64,000 nucleotides of DNA from the NCBI GenBank assembly GCA_017961625.1, contig JAGCWY010000093.1:41790-105789 (forward strand). Reading direction: 5' to 3'. The position numbers and the translations under genes were made by a program. The notes below the pieces were generated by a model. It did no database searches. It saw nothing but the letters and a program-made list of their open reading frames with translations, and was not told the DNA's origin. Every line of letters begins with the position of its first letter. Position 1 is the first letter of the stretch. This document shows positions 60,521 to 64,000 of the stretch, in pieces. Origin of the DNA: Ruminococcus sp. (GTDB lineage: Bacteria; Bacillota; Clostridia; Oscillospirales; Ruminococcaceae).

Positions 60521-61081
60521 ATGGATAATAAAAAAGAACTACGAAAAGAATTTTCACATCTCCGTGCAGAGATACGTGACAAGGTGTCCAAGGATATGGA
60601 TATTACCGAGCGTCTCTTGCAGGAGGAAAAAGTACTTGAAGCTGACAATATCCTTCTCTATGCTTCCTTCGGTTCAGAAGTGGATACATATCTGCTTATC
60701 GACAAACTTATAGAAATGGGCAAAAACGTTGCTCTTCCTAAGTGCGGTCCGGAACGTACGATGACATTTCATCTTATCGGCTCGGTAGCCGATCTCCATG
60801 AGGGAATGTATCGTATCCCCGAACCCGATAGTGCTCTCCCTCAGCCCGAGACCACCGAAAACTCCGTATGTATTATCCCCGGACTTGCATTCACCGAAGA
60901 CGGAGGGCGTCTTGGCTACGGTGGAGGTTACTACGACGAATTTATCTTTGCCAATCCACAGCTTTATACGATTGCTCTCGCCTATGAAGAGCTCATCGTC
61001 AAACAGCTACCTCTAATGCAACACGACCTTAAGGTCGATCTTATTGTAACAGAAGAAAGGACGGTGCTCTGCAATGACTGA
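60521..61081 (+). CDS. 5-formyltetrahydrofolate cyclo-ligase
   Basis: A 186-residue enzyme that converts 5-formyl-THF to 5,10-methenyl-THF with ATP, returning it to the folate pool. Features are KKELRKEFSHLRAEIRDKV at the start, ASFGSEVDTYLLIDKLIEMGKNVALPKCG, and GGRLGYGGGYYDEFI, the nucleotide-binding signature. ATG 60509 also opens the frame inside the DJ-1 gene; ATG 60521, just after GAGTGATT and the upstream stop, starts in family-typical sequence. It overlaps mltG by 8 nt. It shares the run with folate-using thyX. Confidence 0.92.
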   Translation: MDNKKELRKEFSHLRAEIRDKVSKDMDITERLLQEEKVLEADNILLYASFGSEVDTYLLIDKLIEMGKNVALPKCGPERTMTFHLIGSVADLHEGMYRIPEPDSALPQPETTENSVCIIPGLAFTEDGGRLGYGGGYYDEFIFANPQLYTIALAYEELIVKQLPLMQHDLKVDLIVTEERTVLCND

Positions 61082-62618
61082 TAACAATAATGATATTATC
61101 AATAATATTCTCAATCAGCTCGACAATGAAAAAGCAGAGAACGCTAAGAATATCGAAAAGAAACAGGATGAAGTCTCATCACCCTCAAAGCCTGCTAACA
61201 AGCCTCGGGTTAATATGAACGAAAAATCCCCTGCCGTAGATATGCCTGAAAAGCTAGACAGCCCGTCACAGCCTGCGGCTTCTCAAATTAAACGCCGTAT
61301 GCCTACACATACAGACAATACAGGTTCTCAGGCAGCTCACGGCCAAGGCAACGTTCACCCGCCGTTCCCTTCAAGAGGAGTTCAGCCTCAGCAGGCTGAC
61401 GATTTCCCAATGAGGAACACATCTGCTGTAACAAGAAACAACACTCACCACAAAAAGAAGAAAAAGAAACAGAGAAGCAGGCTTCCAGGCGTGCTTATCC
61501 TCACTGTATTCATTTTTGCGGTATCAATCTGTCTTTCCCTTGTAATCATCGCTTTTGGAAAGGACGTTCTTGGTATAGGCAAAAGCGATTCCACTAAAAT
61601 GATAATTGTTCCCGAGGGTGCAACAACAGAGGATATATCAAACCTCCTTTATGACGAGGGAATAATCAATTCTCCGAAATGTTTCCAGCTTTTCGCCAAA
61701 TTCAGAGACGATGCCGACAACTTCCTTGCCGGTGAGCACTTTGTAAGCCCGAGCATGGCTTACGAAACTATATTTAAGAACCTTACGAGCGCCGAGGAGG
61801 AAGAGCAAAAGGAGCCCGTTTCCATAACGTTCAACGAAGGCATAAATATATTTGAAGCAGCAGACAAATTGCAGGAAGCAGGCGTATGCAACGCAAATGA
61901 TTTCATTTACCGCTTCAACGCCTCAAACTTCGGCTTTGACTTCGAGTCTGAACTCTCTAAAACGCCTGACCCTCGGAGATTTGCTGAGGCTCGTATGGAA
62001 GGATATCTTTTCCCTGATACCTATACATTTACAAAGGATATGGCTCCCGAACAAGTCTGCCAGAAAATATACTACAATTTTAATGCTAAGATTACTTCCG
62101 ATGACCGATTAAAGAAAATGCGAGATCTCAATCTTACTCTGGACCAGCTCATTACTCTTGCTTCCATCGTTCAGAAGGAAGCTCCCTTCCGTGATGATAT
62201 GAATCACGTCGCAAGCGTATTCTGGAACCGACTTGAAATTCCTGACGCCGAGACAGCAGGATTCCTCCAGTCTGACCCGACATCAAATTACTCCAAATAC
62301 GTTATCAAACCGCGTCTAGCTGTTCCTAATAAGGAAATGACCGATGCTTATGATACTTATGTAAGCAAGGGACTTCCTCCCGGTGCCATCTCCAATCCCG
62401 GACTTGAAGCTATAGACGCCGTTCTTCAGAAGATGAAAACAGATGATTTCTACTTCGTTGCTAATATCTATACTCAGGAGACTCACTTTACAAAGACTCT
62501 TGAAGAGCATAATGCAATGGTTGCACAAGTTGAAGAAGAAGAAAGAATCATAGAAGCAGAGGAAGCGCTCAGAAAGGCTCAGGAAGAGGCTGCTGCGGAG
62601 GCTCAAAATGAATATTGA
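61074..62618 (+). CDS. mltG: Endolytic transglycosylase MltG
   Basis: A 514-residue protein with a long, disordered, basic cytoplasmic N-terminus (about 130 residues, Pro/Gln/Asn-rich), one transmembrane helix (about 140-162), and the YceG-like domain outside. Family motifs are EGYLFPDTYTF, LTLDQLITLASIVQKEA with the catalytic Glu, SVFWNRL, and YDTYVSKGLPPGAISNPG. MltG cuts nascent glycan strands inside the chain and sets their length. A Glu/Ala-rich helical tail ends the protein. The order mltG-U32 peptidase is shared with Bacillus (yrrL region). Confidence 0.95.
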   Translation: MTDNNNDIINNILNQLDNEKAENAKNIEKKQDEVSSPSKPANKPRVNMNEKSPAVDMPEKLDSPSQPAASQIKRRMPTHTDNTGSQAAHGQGNVHPPFPSRGVQPQQADDFPMRNTSAVTRNNTHHKKKKKKQRSRLPGVLILTVFIFAVSICLSLVIIAFGKDVLGIGKSDSTKMIIVPEGATTEDISNLLYDEGIINSPKCFQLFAKFRDDADNFLAGEHFVSPSMAYETIFKNLTSAEEEEQKEPVSITFNEGINIFEAADKLQEAGVCNANDFIYRFNASNFGFDFESELSKTPDPRRFAEARMEGYLFPDTYTFTKDMAPEQVCQKIYYNFNAKITSDDRLKKMRDLNLTLDQLITLASIVQKEAPFRDDMNHVASVFWNRLEIPDAETAGFLQSDPTSNYSKYVIKPRLAVPNKEMTDAYDTYVSKGLPPGAISNPGLEAIDAVLQKMKTDDFYFVANIYTQETHFTKTLEEHNAMVAQVEEEERIIEAEEALRKAQEEAAAEAQNEY

Positions 62619-63822
62619 GGTCCTAGCTCCGGCAGGTGATGAAGAGCGCTTCACCGCAGCCATAGACTACGGTGCCGACGCAGTATACCTCGGGCGCAAA
62701 CAGTTCGGTATGCGTGCTTCACCGATGAATTTTGACTATGAGCAGTTGTGCAAGGCTGTGCAGACTGCTCATGCAAGAAAAATTAAGGTATATCTTACAT
62801 GCAACACCCTTCCACGTAACAGTGAGATACCGCATTTTGAGAAGTTCGTAAAAGAAGCGATGGAAGCAGGAGTGGACGCACTTATCGTTGCTGATATCGG
62901 GCTTCTCATGCTGATAAAAAAATATGCCCCAGATATGGAGATACATATCTCCACTCAGACAGGCATTGTAAACTATGTTACCGCTAATGAACTATATAAT
63001 ATGGGCGCAAAAAGAGTAGTTCTCGCAAGAGAGCTCTCTCTTGATGAAATCTCAGAAATACGTGCAAAAACAAATCCAGAACTTGATATCGAGACATTTG
63101 TACATGGCGCGATGTGTGTTTCCTTTTCCGGAAGATGTCTACTGTCACAGTATCTTGTCAACAGAGATGCCAACCGCGGAGAATGCGCACAGCCATGCAG
63201 ATGGGGCTATCACCTAATGGAGGAAAAGCGTCCCAACGAGTTCTTCCCAGTTTTCGAGGATGAAAAAGGCACATATATCCTCAATTCAAAGGATATGTGC
63301 ATGATTGAGCACATAGACAAGCTTGCAAAGGCAGGCGTTACAAGCCTCAAGATTGAGGGAAGGGCAAAATCCGCATACTATGTCGCTGTAGTGACAAACG
63401 CATATAGAATGGCTGTGGATTATTATTATAAGGAACCAGACAACTTTATACTCCCGGAATGGATAAGGGACGAGGTCTACAAGGTCAGCCACAGAAAATA
63501 CTGCAATGGATTCTTTTTCGGAGTTCCCGAGGAATCGCAGTACTACGAAAACAGCGGTTATATACGTAACTATGATGTAGTAGCAGTCGTTGAACGCTGC
63601 GAAAATGGTATAGTATACTGTACACAACGCAACCGTTTCTTTGCGGGCGACAGGGTTGAGGTACTCGCTCCCTCAAAGAGACCTGTGGATCTAGTACTTG
63701 ATAAGCTGTACGATGAAAACGGTGAAGAAATCAATACTGCAAACCACGCAATGATGAAGTTCTCCTTTAGGTCAGAGCATACATTCCCCAAGGGTACAGT
63801 AATAAGAAAAGAAACAACATAA
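62608..63822 (+). CDS. U32-family peptidase / tRNA hydroxylation protein (TrhP-like)
   Basis: A 404-residue protein. The N-terminal TIM-barrel begins IEVLAPAGDEERFTAAIDYGADAVYLG, and the U32 signature is ETFVHGAMCVSFSGRCLLSQYLVNRDANRGECAQPCRW (key parts, about residue 160-200), whose cysteines probably bind an Fe-S cluster. Family members TrhP and RlhA hydroxylate uridine or cytidine in tRNA or rRNA using prephenate-derived chemistry; a protease role is uncertain. It overlaps the mltG end by 11 nt, with GCGGAGG as ribosome site. Confidence 0.9.
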   Translation: MNIEVLAPAGDEERFTAAIDYGADAVYLGRKQFGMRASPMNFDYEQLCKAVQTAHARKIKVYLTCNTLPRNSEIPHFEKFVKEAMEAGVDALIVADIGLLMLIKKYAPDMEIHISTQTGIVNYVTANELYNMGAKRVVLARELSLDEISEIRAKTNPELDIETFVHGAMCVSFSGRCLLSQYLVNRDANRGECAQPCRWGYHLMEEKRPNEFFPVFEDEKGTYILNSKDMCMIEHIDKLAKAGVTSLKIEGRAKSAYYVAVVTNAYRMAVDYYYKEPDNFILPEWIRDEVYKVSHRKYCNGFFFGVPEESQYYENSGYIRNYDVVAVVERCENGIVYCTQRNRFFAGDRVEVLAPSKRPVDLVLDKLYDENGEEINTANHAMMKFSFRSEHTFPKGTVIRKETT

Positions 63823-64000
63823 AATCAAGACCTGCAAATAAAAGTCAAGCCCTAAATTGAAAAAATCAGAAAAGATTTTCCAGTTCAAAAAAGAGTACGA
63901 CAAAAAGACTGCCGAAGCAGCCTGAAAAAATGTTCATTGAAATTGCTTTTAAGATATTGCGTCTGAGGCAGATAAAACTTCTTTTACTCTCGCATAGTAA
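63823..64000. other. Unassigned right-edge sequence
   Basis: I see no gene start, terminator or RNA structure in the last 178 bases after the U32 gene. A short T-rich stretch at 63940-63980 is not a clear terminator. Confidence 0.4.

Noticed and set aside
1..64000. CRISPR arrays, insertion sequences, tRNA/rRNA genes, prophage or integrase remnants.
   Set aside because: No regularly spaced repeats, transposase or integrase motifs, terminal repeats or tRNA-like cloverleaf sequences were seen in the gaps between genes.
63823..64000. A gene remnant in the last bases of the window.
   Set aside because: Short open stretches only, with no start signal or family resemblance.

Overview
The window is a dense stretch of chromosome from a low-to-medium GC Bacillota, most likely a Ruminococcus-like member of the Oscillospiraceae. 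This is an inference from several things: strong AGGAGG ribosome sites with many TTG/GTG starts, vegetative promoters spaced at exactly 17 nt, a gatCAB operon, RNA-polymerase sporulation sigma factor K, DnaD/DnaI-type primosome genes, HPr kinase, WhiA/RapZ, and secreted proteins with long poly-threonine linkers, a habit of ruminococci. I see no rRNA, tRNA, CRISPR array, insertion sequence or prophage.

Layout. 1-6.3 kb (+): end of gdpP, then rplI, dnaB, tilS and ftsH. 6.4-9.4 kb (+): an FHA protein, a SEDS glycosyltransferase and a class B PBP, i.e. a wall-synthesis triad. 9.5-12 kb (+): hibernation factor hpf, a cysteine-rich LUD protein and an HMGL-like aldolase. 12-16.5 kb (-): a divergent type IIA topoisomerase pair with a zinc-ribbon gene between the subunits. 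16.6-20.1 kb (-): gatC-gatA-gatB-ArsC/Spx-like. 20.3-21.3 kb (-): a SleB-like hydrolase. 21.8-27.2 kb (+): MoxR ATPase, DUF58, transglutaminase and DUF308 membrane protein. 27.3-32.4 kb (+): a three-gene TerB-N/TerB-C, BrxD-like ATPase and Lhr/BrxHI-like helicase operon under a perfect consensus promoter. 32.5-33.4 kb (+): a LysR regulator. 33.47-33.56 kb (-): a predicted ~88-nt small RNA. 33.8-38.2 kb (-): DUF951, prfA, sua5, coaE and M18 aminopeptidase. 38.4-39.7 kb (+): a small unknown and an S1-domain protein. 39.8-40.7 kb (-): pfkA. 40.9-52.2 kb (-): a ten-gene run, rpe, rnfD/E/A-like, DUF4015, hprK, murB, rapZ, whiA, dnaE. 52.3-55.6 kb (+): sigK, an HD hydrolase, dnaD and the dnaI-like loader. 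55.7-58.1 kb (-): DUF4846 protein and a PrsA/SurA-like lipoprotein. 58.3-63.8 kb (+): thyX, DUF2156, DJ-1, 5-formyl-THF cyclo-ligase, mltG and U32 peptidase.

Most of the content is core replication, translation and envelope machinery in compact operons. The items most worth pursuing are: (1) the TerB/BrxD/helicase operon, a BREX-like ATPase-helicase pair without BREX methylase or PglZ; (2) an Rnf-like D/E/A trio without C, G and B that has lost three of four intramembrane iron-sulfur cysteines; (3) a small RNA with C-rich, anti-Shine-Dalgarno loops; (4) whiA, which appears to start at an ATA codon; and (5) an intact sigK with a pro-sequence behind a sigma-E-like promoter. All calls were made by reading the sequence; no database search was run.
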